A stretch of DNA of 64,000 nucleotides, taken from positions 992,001 to 1,056,000 of the forward strand of contig NZ_JAEKJR010000001.1 in the NCBI RefSeq assembly GCF_017303155.1, given 5' to 3'. The notes beneath the pieces were generated by a model that was not told the origin of the DNA, searched no databases, and was given only the letters and a program-made list of their open reading frames with translations. A program made the position numbers and the translations under genes. Positions 35,252 through 44,401 of this stretch are shown here, one piece after another; position 1 is the stretch's first letter; every line of letters begins with the position of its first letter. Source of the DNA: Microbulbifer salipaludis. Its GTDB lineage: Bacteria > Pseudomonadota > Gammaproteobacteria > Pseudomonadales > Cellvibrionaceae.

Positions 35252-36097
35252 ATGTCCCGAAAATATTTTGGCCTTGATGAATATAAGAAAGATGCCCACT
35301 CAGTTTGGTTTAGATCGGAGGATGTTTCTGAGCTTGCCCAAATCATGATCAATGATTTTGGCAAAGAACCTGATGTCCTCAGTGCCTTAGATCGAGGTAA
35401 AGAATGGTTGTTCAAGGATCTCTGCAGATTGCAACCGAAAACTGGCGGGGTCTTAATGGAAGGTGGTGATTTGTTTATTGGAGGTGCTTGGCCTTTACAA
35501 CCACCAAAGAAGGATGGTCTGCCACCAAGAGGGAAGCTATACCTCTATTTAGAGGTCCAGGGGCAACTTATCCAAATTGGAGTTCCTCGTCCCAGCATAA
35601 TCAAGCGTCAAACGATGGCCGATGATTTACCATTGGAAGTTCGCGATGCGTATTACTGTAAGGGGATGCTTGATGGTCTTGCATTGGTTGAGGATGTCAT
35701 TCCGCCATTAAATGGCCGGCTTTTACCAATGCCAGTGGCTTGTGGGTGGTCGATAATCCAGCACTGGGCTGAGCGGCTGAAGGTTGATGGCCTGCTTCTT
35801 CGAAAAATTGTTGAATCACTGGAGCTAGAGCAGGATTCCGATGGCAATCATTACGGCCTTAGAGCTTTCTTGGTCCAATCTCCCACTGGTAGTGTCGGTT
35901 TCTCTGACAGTGATGTTCTGTTTTTGCATCGAGGTAGGAGGCAGATTATCCATATGAAGAACGGTGACTTTCTATCCATGAGGATTCTTGATAGCTATAG
36001 TGAGGCCATTGATGAGTATTGTGCCCATACTATCTCTAGAAGGGCAGGTAGATTTAGTTTTGACCCTTACCTCGCTCAAGGGGGTTTGATAGCGTGA
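35252..36097 (+). CDS. Unrecognised 281-residue protein
   Basis: I do not recognise this protein. It is soluble, with no signal peptide or membrane segment. Visible features are a charged N-terminal helix (VSELAQIMINDFGKEP), a strand-rich middle (LYLYLEVQGQLIQIGVPRP), a helical stretch (WAERLKVDGLLLRKIVESLELEQ) and a basic C-terminal part (ISRRAGRFSFDP). AAAGGT precedes the ATG. The gene is AT-rich and lies between inverted bipartite motifs, in the opposite direction to the genes on either side. The setting resembles an accessory cassette; function is open. Confidence 0.75.
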   Translation: MSRKYFGLDEYKKDAHSVWFRSEDVSELAQIMINDFGKEPDVLSALDRGKEWLFKDLCRLQPKTGGVLMEGGDLFIGGAWPLQPPKKDGLPPRGKLYLYLEVQGQLIQIGVPRPSIIKRQTMADDLPLEVRDAYYCKGMLDGLALVEDVIPPLNGRLLPMPVACGWSIIQHWAERLKVDGLLLRKIVESLELEQDSDGNHYGLRAFLVQSPTGSVGFSDSDVLFLHRGRRQIIHMKNGDFLSMRILDSYSEAIDEYCAHTISRRAGRFSFDPYLAQGGLIA

Positions 36098-36120
36098 TTT
36101 AGGTGGTGTGTTTTTGTGCG

Positions 36121-36156
36121 GCGCCCATTACTGAAAAATTAATAGCGCTGAAGCAT
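36121..36156 (-). repeat. Bipartite inverted motif, right copy
   Basis: Read on the minus strand: ATGCTTC, 22 bases, TGGGCGC. It is the inverted partner of 35073-35107. Confidence 0.5.
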
Positions 36157-36241
36157 GGTTTGGAAGGGGGCGGCGGACCATATGTGATCAACCGCGTTAC
36201 GCAATGTTGGCTGACTCAAGAATGAATATTTAGGCTTTTGG

Positions 36242-37168
36242 CTAACTATCGACTATTTCAATTACGTCCCGAATTGTTAGCGAGTTTTCTTCCGGAGGAC
36301 GAGGTGAAAGAAGTGAAACATTATTCACCGAGGGCGAAGCGTCAACTCGAAACGCATCATATATCTCCGATTCTTTGAGTGGTTCTAACGTGTCATCGTA
36401 GGCAGCTAGCGGAGACTCGGGGATCCATTCAATCGGAACAGAGTCTTTGTCCACGTCAAAGCTGAAGCCGTGTATTCGCGCAAGCTTAGCAAACATAAAT
36501 CCCCACGCTGACACAAGGCGAGCCTCTTGGCCCCACTGCTGTTCGTTATTTCGAGCTTTCATTAACTTTGGTGAAAGCAATGATTGCATTGCACAGGATA
36601 CTCCTTCTGAGTCATTTTTTGCTAGTGCAAGATAAAGTTGATTGTCAGCACGAAATCTTCTTTGGTCTTCTACATCTTGTGATAAGAAAATTTCTGCTCT
36701 CTCTCCCAGGATTTCCCAGTCTCCAGCCATAGCTAATCTGAACTGTAAGCTCTGAAAGTCACATGTCTTGGGGTCAAGAAAAAAATAATGGCCATCGTCA
36801 GAATTAAATAAAGGTACGAAGTACTGGCTCTCCCAATGGATTAGCTCATTGCAGTCAGAAAGCAGTGGGTAAAAAAGATAACTTGAAGAAGCCCCTCCGA
36901 CTCGTGAAGGAAACGTTTGTGCATAAAGGATTCTCAGGCGTGCGGCAATATATGCATTCAATTTTGCAGTTGTCAAATTATGATCATGAAACCATGCAAA
37001 TAATGCCCTCGCTTTAAAGGTCGAAATTAGAATGAGCAGTGGACCGGATTCTTTTCCTGCTCCTTCGCTGCGCAGGCGTCTAAAGTTGGCAATATTCTTC
37101 TCGATGGAGTCGGGGTGAAGCCAGCGATTAATATGCCTAAGACCGGCTTCAAAGTCCGACTTTTTCAA
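36242..37168 (-). CDS. Imm49-like immunity protein
   Basis: A 308-residue, mostly helical soluble protein. The C-terminal half (LAMAGDWEILGERAEIFLS, then QLYLALAKNDSEGV and FAKLARIHGFSFDVD with a following SVPIEW) has the layout I associate with the Imm49 immunity family of polymorphic toxin systems. This is recalled, not searched. The start is TTG with AGGAG eight bases upstream; no ATG fits. No toxin gene is visible beside it, so it would be an orphan or the partner of the unknown gene. AT-rich like its neighbours. Confidence 0.6.
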   Translation of the reverse strand: MKKSDFEAGLRHINRWLHPDSIEKNIANFRRLRSEGAGKESGPLLILISTFKARALFAWFHDHNLTTAKLNAYIAARLRILYAQTFPSRVGGASSSYLFYPLLSDCNELIHWESQYFVPLFNSDDGHYFFLDPKTCDFQSLQFRLAMAGDWEILGERAEIFLSQDVEDQRRFRADNQLYLALAKNDSEGVSCAMQSLLSPKLMKARNNEQQWGQEARLVSAWGFMFAKLARIHGFSFDVDKDSVPIEWIPESPLAAYDDTLEPLKESEIYDAFRVDASPSVNNVSLLSPRPPEENSLTIRDVIEIVDS

Positions 37169-37750
37169 GGTCCATGCTCCTATTCCGCGTTTAATTAATT
37201 TAGAAGATCGGGGGGAACCGCAAGAGCTCTATTTTCAGTTGCCACCTAGATATTTTCTATATTTTTTTCCTCTGATATTTGTTAATTACTACGTCTTTTG
37301 CCAGTCAACCGTTTCATAATATTCGCGGCCATTTTTTCTTTGCTCAATTTACATGCCGGAGCCCGGGTGGGGGTGGTAAATTGCATTTTTTTACTGAGAA
37401 ATAACGAAAATTAGCAAGATTTTTCGTGTGAATTGTAACATCAGGAGGGTCTAAGGTGAGCTTTGGGTTGACTCGTCATTTGTGAAGTTTGCGCTTACTC
37501 ACATGCGGCTCGTCTATGGCTCTTGTCTATTTCTAATTATGAGAAGTTGTCTGGGCTGGGGTCTCAAGACCGTTTACTTAAGCGTTCGCTAAAGGGCATA
37601 TGGTGGAGCTCCCACTGTCTTTAACTGGTATCTCGCGGAGCCCCAGACTCATGGTTCATACGCAATTTAATCTCGGTCTATCGCTACACTGTCGCCCAAC
37701 CCCACCACTCCTGCTATCTTCCTCTGCATAACAATGCAAAGGATCGCCCC
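37169..37750. other. AT-rich intergenic region, no gene seen
   Basis: About 580 bases without a supported gene, rich in A and T up to about 37440. GTCTGGGCT near 37549 is nearly repeated inverted as AGCCCCAGAC near 37640. It marks the right edge of the accessory patch; the M16 protease promoter is probably in its last 100 bases. Confidence 0.6.
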
Positions 37751-40657
37751 ATGCCCCGCAACCTTACCGCCTCCCTGGCGCTGCTGACCGCACTTTCCAT
37801 CCCGGCTCTCGGCCTGTTCGGCTGCGACCGCTCCAGTACCCAGTCCGAGCCGAAGCCGCAAACAGAGGCGGCGTCCAAGGCGCCGGCCGAGCAAGAGGCC
37901 AAGCCGGATTTCTCTATCGACTACCAGCAGTTCCAGCTGGATAACGGCCTCAACGTCCTGTTCCACATCGACCGCTCCGATCCGGTGGTGGCGGTGTCGC
38001 TGACCGCCCATGTGGGTTCTGCGCGGGAGAAGGCCGGCCGCACCGGCTTTGCCCATCTGTTCGAGCACCTGCTGTTCCTGGAGTCGGAGAACCTGGGCAA
38101 GGGCGGGCTGGATGCGATGAGTGCGCGTATTGGCGGTTCCGGGGCCAATGGTTCCACTTCCCGTGATGTCACCAATTACTACCAGACGGTGCCCAAGGAT
38201 GCGCTGGAGAAGATGCTGTGGGCGGAGGCGGACAAGCTGGGCTGGTTTATCAATACGGTGACCGATCCGGTGCTGGCGAAAGAAAAGCAGGTGGTGAAGA
38301 ACGAGAAGCGCCAGGGGGTGGATAACCGCCCCTATGGCCACAGCCAGTATGTGATCGATCGCAACCTCTACCCGGAGGGCCACCCCTACAGCTGGCAGGT
38401 GATCGGCTCGCTGGAGGACCTGGACAATGCCACCCTGGACGATGTGAAGACCTTCTTCCGCCGCTGGTATGTGCCCAACAACGTGACCTTGGTAGTGGCC
38501 GGGGATTTTGATCCCGAGCAGGCCAAGGCGCTGGTGCAGAAGTACTTCGGTGAGATCCCCGCGGGCGAGGCCATCGAGCGCGCGCCCAAGCAGCCGGTCA
38601 CCCTGAAGGAAACCAAGCGTCGTTATTACGAAGACAACTTCGCCCGCCAGCCCCAGCTGACCCTGGCCTGGCCCACGGTGCCGCGCTACAGCGCAGACAG
38701 CTATCCGCTAGCGGTGCTGTCGGAATACCTCTCCCGCGGCAAGCGCGCGCCCCTGTACCGGGTGCTGGTGGAAGACGAGCAGCTCACTTCACTGGTGGCC
38801 ATGGGGGCTTACCAGTCGGAGCTGGCGGGGCAGGTGCAACTGGAGGTGCAGGCATTTGCGGAACGCGACCTGGATACGGTGTATGCGGGTATCCAGAAGG
38901 CTTTCGCGCTGTTTGAAAAAGAGGGCATTGCCGAGCAGGACCTGGAACGCATCAAGGCCGGCCAGGAGGTGGCATTTTACAACAGCCTCTCCAGCGTACT
39001 GGGCAAGGGCTTCCAGCTGGCGCAATACCAGATTTACGCGGATGACCCGGGTTACGTGACCGAAGATATCGCGCGCCTGCTGGCGGTGACCGCGGAAGAC
39101 GTGCAGCGCGTTTACAAGCAATACATTCAGAACAAGCCTTTCGTGGCGGTGAGCTTTGTCCCCAAGGGCGAGCAGGCGCTGGCGCTGGCGGATTCCACCG
39201 AGGCACAGGTGGTGGAAGAGAAGATCGTGAATGGCGCCGAGGAGGCGGTGGACCCGTCCGCACAGGCGGACTATGCGAGAACCCCATCGAAGATCGACCG
39301 CGCGAAAGAGCCGGCCTACGGCGAGCCCGCGCAGACCACTGTACCGGATGTGTGGCAGAGCGAGCTGGCCAATGGCGTTGATGTGTTCGGTATCGAAAAC
39401 AGTGAAGTGCCCACGGTGCTGTTCAGCCTGGTGATCGACGGCGGTCAGCTGCAGGAGAGTATCGACAAAACCGGCGTGGCCAATCTCACCGCCATGCTGA
39501 TGGAGCGCGGCACCGCCAAGCGCACCCCGGAAGAACTGGAAACCGCGATTCAGATGCTCGGTGCCAGTATCAATGTGTCCGCCGGCCAGAATGCATTCCG
39601 CTTCGATGTGACCACCCTGGCGCGCAACTTCAACGACGTGTTCGCCCTGCTGGAGGAAATACTGCTGGAGCCCCGCTGGGATAAAGACGAGCTGGTGCTG
39701 GCGAAGAAAAGTGTGGCCAGCCAGATCCAGCGCGCTGCCGCCGAGCCCAATGCCATTGCCAGCAAAAACTTCGCGCGCCTGCTGCACGGCAAAGACAGCA
39801 TCCGTGGCTACAGCGGCCTCGGCACCGAGGCGTCCGTTGCCGACATCACCATGGATGACCTGAAGGCATTCTATAAAAACACCCTGTCGCCGTCGGTGGC
39901 GCGCCTGCATGTGGTGGGAGACATTCCGCAGGCGGATTTCCTGCAGGCGGCCAACGGCCTGGCCAAGCGCTGGCCGGCAAAGGCGGTCGCCGTGCCGGAC
40001 CCCAAACCTGTGCCGGCGAAACCGGGTATCTACTTTATCGACGTGCCCGGTGCCAAGCAGTCGGTGCTGCGCATTGGCCGCCCCGCCATGTCCGCGGTAT
40101 CGGAGGACTATTACCCGGCGGTGTTCACCAACTACATTCTCGGCGGTGGCGGCTTTGCCTCGCGCCTGACCCAGCAGCTGCGTGAGGGCAAGGGTTACAC
40201 CTACGGTATTCGCTCCGTGGTGGATGGGGAAAAGACCTGGGGCGATTTCATGATCGGTACCGGCGTGCGCGCCAATGTCACTGCGGAATCGGTGCAGCTG
40301 ATTCACGACATTCTCAGCAACTACGCGCCCACCTATACCGAGCAGGACTTAGAAACCTCCCGTTCCTATCTGGTGCGCAGCAACGCGCGCGCGTTTGAGA
40401 CCGCCGGTGCCAAGCTGGGCCTGCTGGAAAATATGAGCACCTACGGCTGGCCCGCCGACTATGTGCGCGAGCGCGAGGCCACCGCCAAGGCCATGACCGT
40501 GGTCAAGGTGCAGAAGATCGCCGAGCAATACATGCTGCCCGGCTCGATGATCTGGGTGGTGGTGGGTGACCGCGCCACCCAGCTCGAGCCCCTGCAAAAG
40601 CTGGGGCTGGGCGAGGTGACGCTGCTGGATGAGGCATCCCTGGCGAGTAATTTCTAA
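37751..40657 (+). CDS. M16 (insulinase/pitrilysin) zinc protease, lipoprotein, fused two-module form
   Basis: A 968-residue protease with a lipoprotein signal (Cys 25 in GLFGCDRS). It contains two M16 modules. The first carries the zinc site H-L-F-E-H at 102-106 with the distal Glu in KNEKRQGV. The second (from about residue 540) begins with ELANGVDVFGIENSEVPTVL and lacks the zinc motif, as is normal for the partner half, and has RGTAKRTPEELE and GKGYTYGIRS. It degrades peptides in the periplasm, anchored to a membrane. It is monocistronic as far as can be seen. Confidence 0.92.
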   Translation: MPRNLTASLALLTALSIPALGLFGCDRSSTQSEPKPQTEAASKAPAEQEAKPDFSIDYQQFQLDNGLNVLFHIDRSDPVVAVSLTAHVGSAREKAGRTGFAHLFEHLLFLESENLGKGGLDAMSARIGGSGANGSTSRDVTNYYQTVPKDALEKMLWAEADKLGWFINTVTDPVLAKEKQVVKNEKRQGVDNRPYGHSQYVIDRNLYPEGHPYSWQVIGSLEDLDNATLDDVKTFFRRWYVPNNVTLVVAGDFDPEQAKALVQKYFGEIPAGEAIERAPKQPVTLKETKRRYYEDNFARQPQLTLAWPTVPRYSADSYPLAVLSEYLSRGKRAPLYRVLVEDEQLTSLVAMGAYQSELAGQVQLEVQAFAERDLDTVYAGIQKAFALFEKEGIAEQDLERIKAGQEVAFYNSLSSVLGKGFQLAQYQIYADDPGYVTEDIARLLAVTAEDVQRVYKQYIQNKPFVAVSFVPKGEQALALADSTEAQVVEEKIVNGAEEAVDPSAQADYARTPSKIDRAKEPAYGEPAQTTVPDVWQSELANGVDVFGIENSEVPTVLFSLVIDGGQLQESIDKTGVANLTAMLMERGTAKRTPEELETAIQMLGASINVSAGQNAFRFDVTTLARNFNDVFALLEEILLEPRWDKDELVLAKKSVASQIQRAAAEPNAIASKNFARLLHGKDSIRGYSGLGTEASVADITMDDLKAFYKNTLSPSVARLHVVGDIPQADFLQAANGLAKRWPAKAVAVPDPKPVPAKPGIYFIDVPGAKQSVLRIGRPAMSAVSEDYYPAVFTNYILGGGGFASRLTQQLREGKGYTYGIRSVVDGEKTWGDFMIGTGVRANVTAESVQLIHDILSNYAPTYTEQDLETSRSYLVRSNARAFETAGAKLGLLENMSTYGWPADYVREREATAKAMTVVKVQKIAEQYMLPGSMIWVVVGDRATQLEPLQKLGLGEVTLLDEASLASNF

Positions 40658-40679
40658 CGCGCCCGGGGAAACCATTACC

Positions 40680-40717
40680 GGCTGCGCACTCTAAACTGGG
40701 AAATGGATTGCGCAGCC
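40680..40717. repeat. Inverted repeat between the protease and META genes
   Basis: GGCTGCGCA and TGCGCAGCC are perfect inverted repeats across 20 bases. It may be a weak terminator or a regulatory site; no T tract follows. Confidence 0.4.
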
Positions 40718-40766
40718 GCGCCGGCTGCGAATCCCGTCAAGTGACCAATGTGATACGCGTGCAACC

Positions 40767-41816
40767 ATGTTCAAAACTCTCCGCCTGAATCCTCAACAGT
40801 GCGCGCTGCGCGGTGTGACCCGGTCTGTCGCGGCGCTATGTGGTTTATGGGTGGCGGGTGCGCTCTCTGCCCATGCCGGTGTGCTGGAAGACACTGCATG
40901 GCGTCTGGCGGAGTTCCGCTCGATGAGCGACGAGGTCGGCTCCCTGCGGCCAGACACGCCGCGCAGCGTGCAGCTGCGCTTCGGTGCCGATGGCAGTGTC
41001 AGCATGCAGCTCGACTGTAACCGGGGCAGTGGCCGCTGGCAGTTGAAACCATCGGCAGACCCGTCCAATGGCCGGATTGAGCTGGGTCCGGTGGCCGCCA
41101 CCACGGCGCTGTGCCCGGGCAATAATCTGGGCGAAAAGTTTGCCCGGGATGCGCCCATGCTGCGCGGCTATAGCCTGCGTGAGGGGCGGTTAGCCCTCAG
41201 TTTGCAGGCCGACGCCGGCATCTACGTGTTCGACCCGATTCCACCCCAGACAAGCACCGCCAACGGCGGCCCGCGGGTGTGGGAAGTGACCGACGCGCCC
41301 TCGGGGCTGAATCTCAGGGCCGCCGCTTCCGCCAGCGCGCGTATTGTCAGCCGCTTTGCCAACGGCGATCGCCTGGACAACCTCGGTTGTGAAAACTTGG
41401 GCGGCCGCTTGTGGTGCAATGTGCAGCAGTTTGGAGGTGGCCCGGTGGGTTATGTTGCCGCGGACTACTTGCGGCCCGCTATCGCTCCCGATGGCACCAT
41501 GCCCGCGGGTGACGACGACTCCGCCCTGCGCGCGGGTAAAGCCGACTTCGATGCCACCGGCAAGGTGCCCTGTGGCGATACCTGGTGTGAGTTTGGTGTG
41601 GCTCGCGCCGGTGGCGGCTTTGCCACGGTAGTCATCACCCGACCCGATGGCCGCAAGCGCGCACTGTTTTTCCGCATGGGTGTGGCCACGGGCGCTGATA
41701 CCGCACAGGCGGATGGCTACCCGGAATTCAGTGTCTCGCGCAAAGACGACAACTACCTGATCCGGGTTGGCAGCGAGCGCTACACCATACCGGATGCGGT
41801 GATTTACGGGGGCTGA
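40767..41816 (+). CDS. Exported META-domain and SH3-type protein
   Basis: A 349-residue protein with a signal peptide ending SAHA before GVLEDT. The first mature domain (about 38-155) is META/HslJ-like: LEDTAWRLAEFRS, VSMQLDCNRGSGRW and ATTALCPG. A bacterial SH3 segment follows (DAPSGLNLRAAASASARIVS, about 168-240). The C-terminal 100 residues are beta-rich with paired Cys (VPCGDTWCEF). Such proteins are usually envelope-associated; the ligand is unknown. Transcribed 110 bases downstream of the M16 gene. Confidence 0.82.
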   Translation: MFKTLRLNPQQCALRGVTRSVAALCGLWVAGALSAHAGVLEDTAWRLAEFRSMSDEVGSLRPDTPRSVQLRFGADGSVSMQLDCNRGSGRWQLKPSADPSNGRIELGPVAATTALCPGNNLGEKFARDAPMLRGYSLREGRLALSLQADAGIYVFDPIPPQTSTANGGPRVWEVTDAPSGLNLRAAASASARIVSRFANGDRLDNLGCENLGGRLWCNVQQFGGGPVGYVAADYLRPAIAPDGTMPAGDDDSALRAGKADFDATGKVPCGDTWCEFGVARAGGGFATVVITRPDGRKRALFFRMGVATGADTAQADGYPEFSVSRKDDNYLIRVGSERYTIPDAVIYGG

Positions 41817-41863
41817 GGGGAGGTTGGTGCGGCCACCGGCACAAATGCCGGTGACCCTTGGGA

Positions 41864-42598
41864 TCAGTAAGCCGGGGCCCAGGTGCCATCGGACCGACGG
41901 CAGGCCACGCTCTGCGCGCTCTGGGTGTTCTGCCCGATCACCTCGGTCACAAACGAGCGGCAGTACTGGTCGCCGCGTTGCTCGAAGGCGCCGGGCGTCA
42001 CCGCATACTGCTCATAGCCATTCGGGTTCTGCCAGCTGACGCGCTCGCCTTCGGGGGCAAATTCCAGTACCTGCCCAACACACGCCTGGTTGCGCTGGTC
42101 CATTTTGCGACCGACGTTGCCGCCAATCAGTACCCCGGCGATGGCGCCGCCAATTGTGGCTGCGGTGTTGCCGCGGCCGTCGCCAATCTGGTGCCCAATC
42201 ACACCGCCAATCAGGCCTCCCAGTACGCTGCCCACCTTGTCGCTGTTACAGCGGGATACGGTGGTGTGCTGGGGAGGCGGCGCTGGGCGCCATTCCGGGC
42301 GGTATTCCGGTTCCGGGGCGCGCTGGTCGAACCAGGGTGGCAGCACCACCACACGTACCGGCTGGCGGTCGTGATGATGGTGGCCATAGTCGCGGGGCGC
42401 GCGGCAGGTGCGCTCTTCCTTGTAGTCGCCATTGCGTTTCCACTTGCGCTCCACCTTGCAGTTACCGTCCCAGTATTCTTCCTTGTAATGCTTCTGCTTG
42501 TGCTTCTTCCAGCCGCGGCCTTCGGGCGGCTCGGCGAAGGCGCTGGTGGAGAGGGCGCCGCAAATCAGCGCGGCGAGGGCGGTGGTGATGAGTTTCAT
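41864..42598 (-). CDS. Exported glycine-zipper protein
   Basis: A 244-residue protein with a signal peptide ending AFA before EPPEG. A basic, aromatic region rich in His and Pro precedes a glycine zipper (VGSVLGGLIGGVIGHQIGDG and TIGGAIAGVLIGGNVG), of the SlyB/17-kDa surface antigen type. A C-terminal strand region holds two Cys. Glycine zippers insert in or pack against membranes. It converges with the META gene. Confidence 0.85.
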   Translation of the reverse strand: MKLITTALAALICGALSTSAFAEPPEGRGWKKHKQKHYKEEYWDGNCKVERKWKRNGDYKEERTCRAPRDYGHHHHDRQPVRVVVLPPWFDQRAPEPEYRPEWRPAPPPQHTTVSRCNSDKVGSVLGGLIGGVIGHQIGDGRGNTAATIGGAIAGVLIGGNVGRKMDQRNQACVGQVLEFAPEGERVSWQNPNGYEQYAVTPGAFEQRGDQYCRSFVTEVIGQNTQSAQSVACRRSDGTWAPAY

Positions 42599-42711
42599 AG
42601 TGAGTCCGCTGTTCTTATCTGAATCTATGGCGCGGATAGTAACAACGGCGATCTGAACAGACAGTGAATGCGTTGGCGTTTCTGGGCGGGCGGGGCCGGG
42701 AAAAACGCTGA

Positions 42712-44250
42712 CTAGAAGCGGTCTGGGTCGCGGATGATCAGTCGGGCGCGCTTTTGCAGCGCGTCGAGCTCGTCTTTATCCATCTTGTCCAGCAGGCTCA
42801 GCATCATGGCCATGCGGTGGTTGTCTTTGAAGTGCTCGCGCTTGTCGGCAAGAAAGTGCCAGTAGAGGCTGTTGAATGGGCAGGCATCTTCGCCGGTTTT
42901 CTCCTTTACCTTATAGTGGCAATCTTGGCAGTAATTACTCATTTTGTTGATGTAGCTGCCGCTGGAGATGTACGGCTTGGTGGCTACCAGGCCACCGTCG
43001 GCGAACTGACTCATGCCGCGGGTGTTGGTGATTTCCACCCATTCGATGGCGTCGATATAAATGCCCAGATACCAGGCGTCCACCTGATCCGGATGTACCT
43101 GGGTGAGCAGGGCAAAGTTGCCGGTGATCATCAGGCGCTGGATATGGTGGGCGTAGGCGTGCTGCAGGCTGTTGTTGATGGCGTGGTGCAGGCAGCGCAT
43201 TTTGGTGTCTGCGGTCCAGTAGAAGTCTGGCAGGTCGTTGTTGTTGCGCAGGCGGTTGCAGCGCTGGTAGCCGGGCATCTCCCGCCAGTAGACACCGCGC
43301 ATGTACTCCCGCCAGCCGAGAATCTGCCGCACGAACCCTTCCACTTCGTTAATGGAAATACGCTTGCGATTTTGCTGCCAGTGTTCGATCACGGCATCGA
43401 TGACTTCCCGTGGGTGCAATAACTTGCTGTTCATGGCGAAGCTGAGGCGGCTGTGGAACAGGTAGACCTGTTCCGGATCCATCGCGTCCTGAAAGTCGCC
43501 GAAGTGAACCAGCAGGGTGTCGCAGAAATAGCGCAGTACCTTGAGGCAGTCCTCGCGGGTCGTTGGCCAGCTGAACCGCTCGGGCTCGATTTCGCCAATG
43601 GTGTTCACACCGGCGTCTTCAATCCGCTTCAGGGTTTTCCGCACATCTTTGCGGAACCCCTTTTCGTGGGGAATTTCTGGCTCGCCCTTCCACTTTTTGC
43701 GATTGCTCTCATCGAAATTCCACTGGCCGCCCTCGGGCTTGTCGCCGTCCATCAGGATGTTGTGCTTGCGGCGCATGTGCCGGTAAAAGCTCTCCATCAA
43801 TAGGGATTGCTTATCGGCAAAAAACGCCGCGAGTTCGTCGCGCCCGGTGAGGAAATGCTCGCTGTCAAACGCTTCGGTTTCGATACTCAGGTCGTCGGCA
43901 AGCTGCCTGAGTTGCTGGTCGAGGCGGTATTCATCCGGTAGCTGGTATTCGAACTTTTCGATTCCGTGTTGCTCAATCAGCCCGGCAATATTGCTGCCTA
44001 GTTTCTGGGTGTTGTCCGGGTGATCCAGGGGATAGTAAACGACCTGTTTGCCGCGGGATTCCAGCCAGTGGGCAAACCCCTGCATGGCCTCAAAAAAAGC
44101 CACCACTTTCTGAATGTGGTGTTTGACGTAATCGGTTTCCTGGCGCATTTCGGCAAGGAAGTAGAGGGTGTCTGCGTCGTCGTTGCGGTACCACGAATGT
44201 TTGTGGTTGAGCTGGTCACCGAGGATGAGTCTCAGGGTTTTCAATGGCAT
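42712..44250 (-). CDS. Fe-S cryptochrome/photolyase (PhrB/CryPro class)
   Basis: A 512-residue DNA photolyase-related flavoprotein of the FeS-BCP class, where known members repair (6-4) photoproducts. The N-terminal antenna domain begins LRLILGDQLNHKHSW. The four Cys for the iron-sulfur cluster are visible near the C terminus: one in MRCLHHAI, two in YCQDCH and one in DACPFN. FAD-contact motifs include RQILGWREYMRG and IEWVEITNTRGMSQFADGG. The ATG at 44250 fits the family start; the long open frame upstream is not conserved in style. It is divergent from nhaA. Confidence 0.92.
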   Translation of the reverse strand: MPLKTLRLILGDQLNHKHSWYRNDDADTLYFLAEMRQETDYVKHHIQKVVAFFEAMQGFAHWLESRGKQVVYYPLDHPDNTQKLGSNIAGLIEQHGIEKFEYQLPDEYRLDQQLRQLADDLSIETEAFDSEHFLTGRDELAAFFADKQSLLMESFYRHMRRKHNILMDGDKPEGGQWNFDESNRKKWKGEPEIPHEKGFRKDVRKTLKRIEDAGVNTIGEIEPERFSWPTTREDCLKVLRYFCDTLLVHFGDFQDAMDPEQVYLFHSRLSFAMNSKLLHPREVIDAVIEHWQQNRKRISINEVEGFVRQILGWREYMRGVYWREMPGYQRCNRLRNNNDLPDFYWTADTKMRCLHHAINNSLQHAYAHHIQRLMITGNFALLTQVHPDQVDAWYLGIYIDAIEWVEITNTRGMSQFADGGLVATKPYISSGSYINKMSNYCQDCHYKVKEKTGEDACPFNSLYWHFLADKREHFKDNHRMAMMLSLLDKMDKDELDALQKRARLIIRDPDRF

Positions 44251-44401
44251 GTGCTCCGGTCGCTGCACTCCGAGGGTGGGAATCGTGTCTGGCTGACCAA
44301 TCCTTTTTGGGTTTGCGAGCGTATAGCTCCCACTGGTGGCCGGTTTCGGCCGTGGTACTTCGCGCACCAGTCTGGCATTTAAAGGGGGGCTTGCACGCCT
44401 A

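Noticed and set aside
35073..36156. Integron attC sites flanking the unknown gene
   Set aside because: No GTTRRRY or RYYYAAC core sites are present and no integrase is in the window, so an integron cassette is not supported.
38789..40306. 505-codon minus-strand frame inside the M16 protease gene
   Set aside because: The protease frame has complete motifs; the antisense frame has none.
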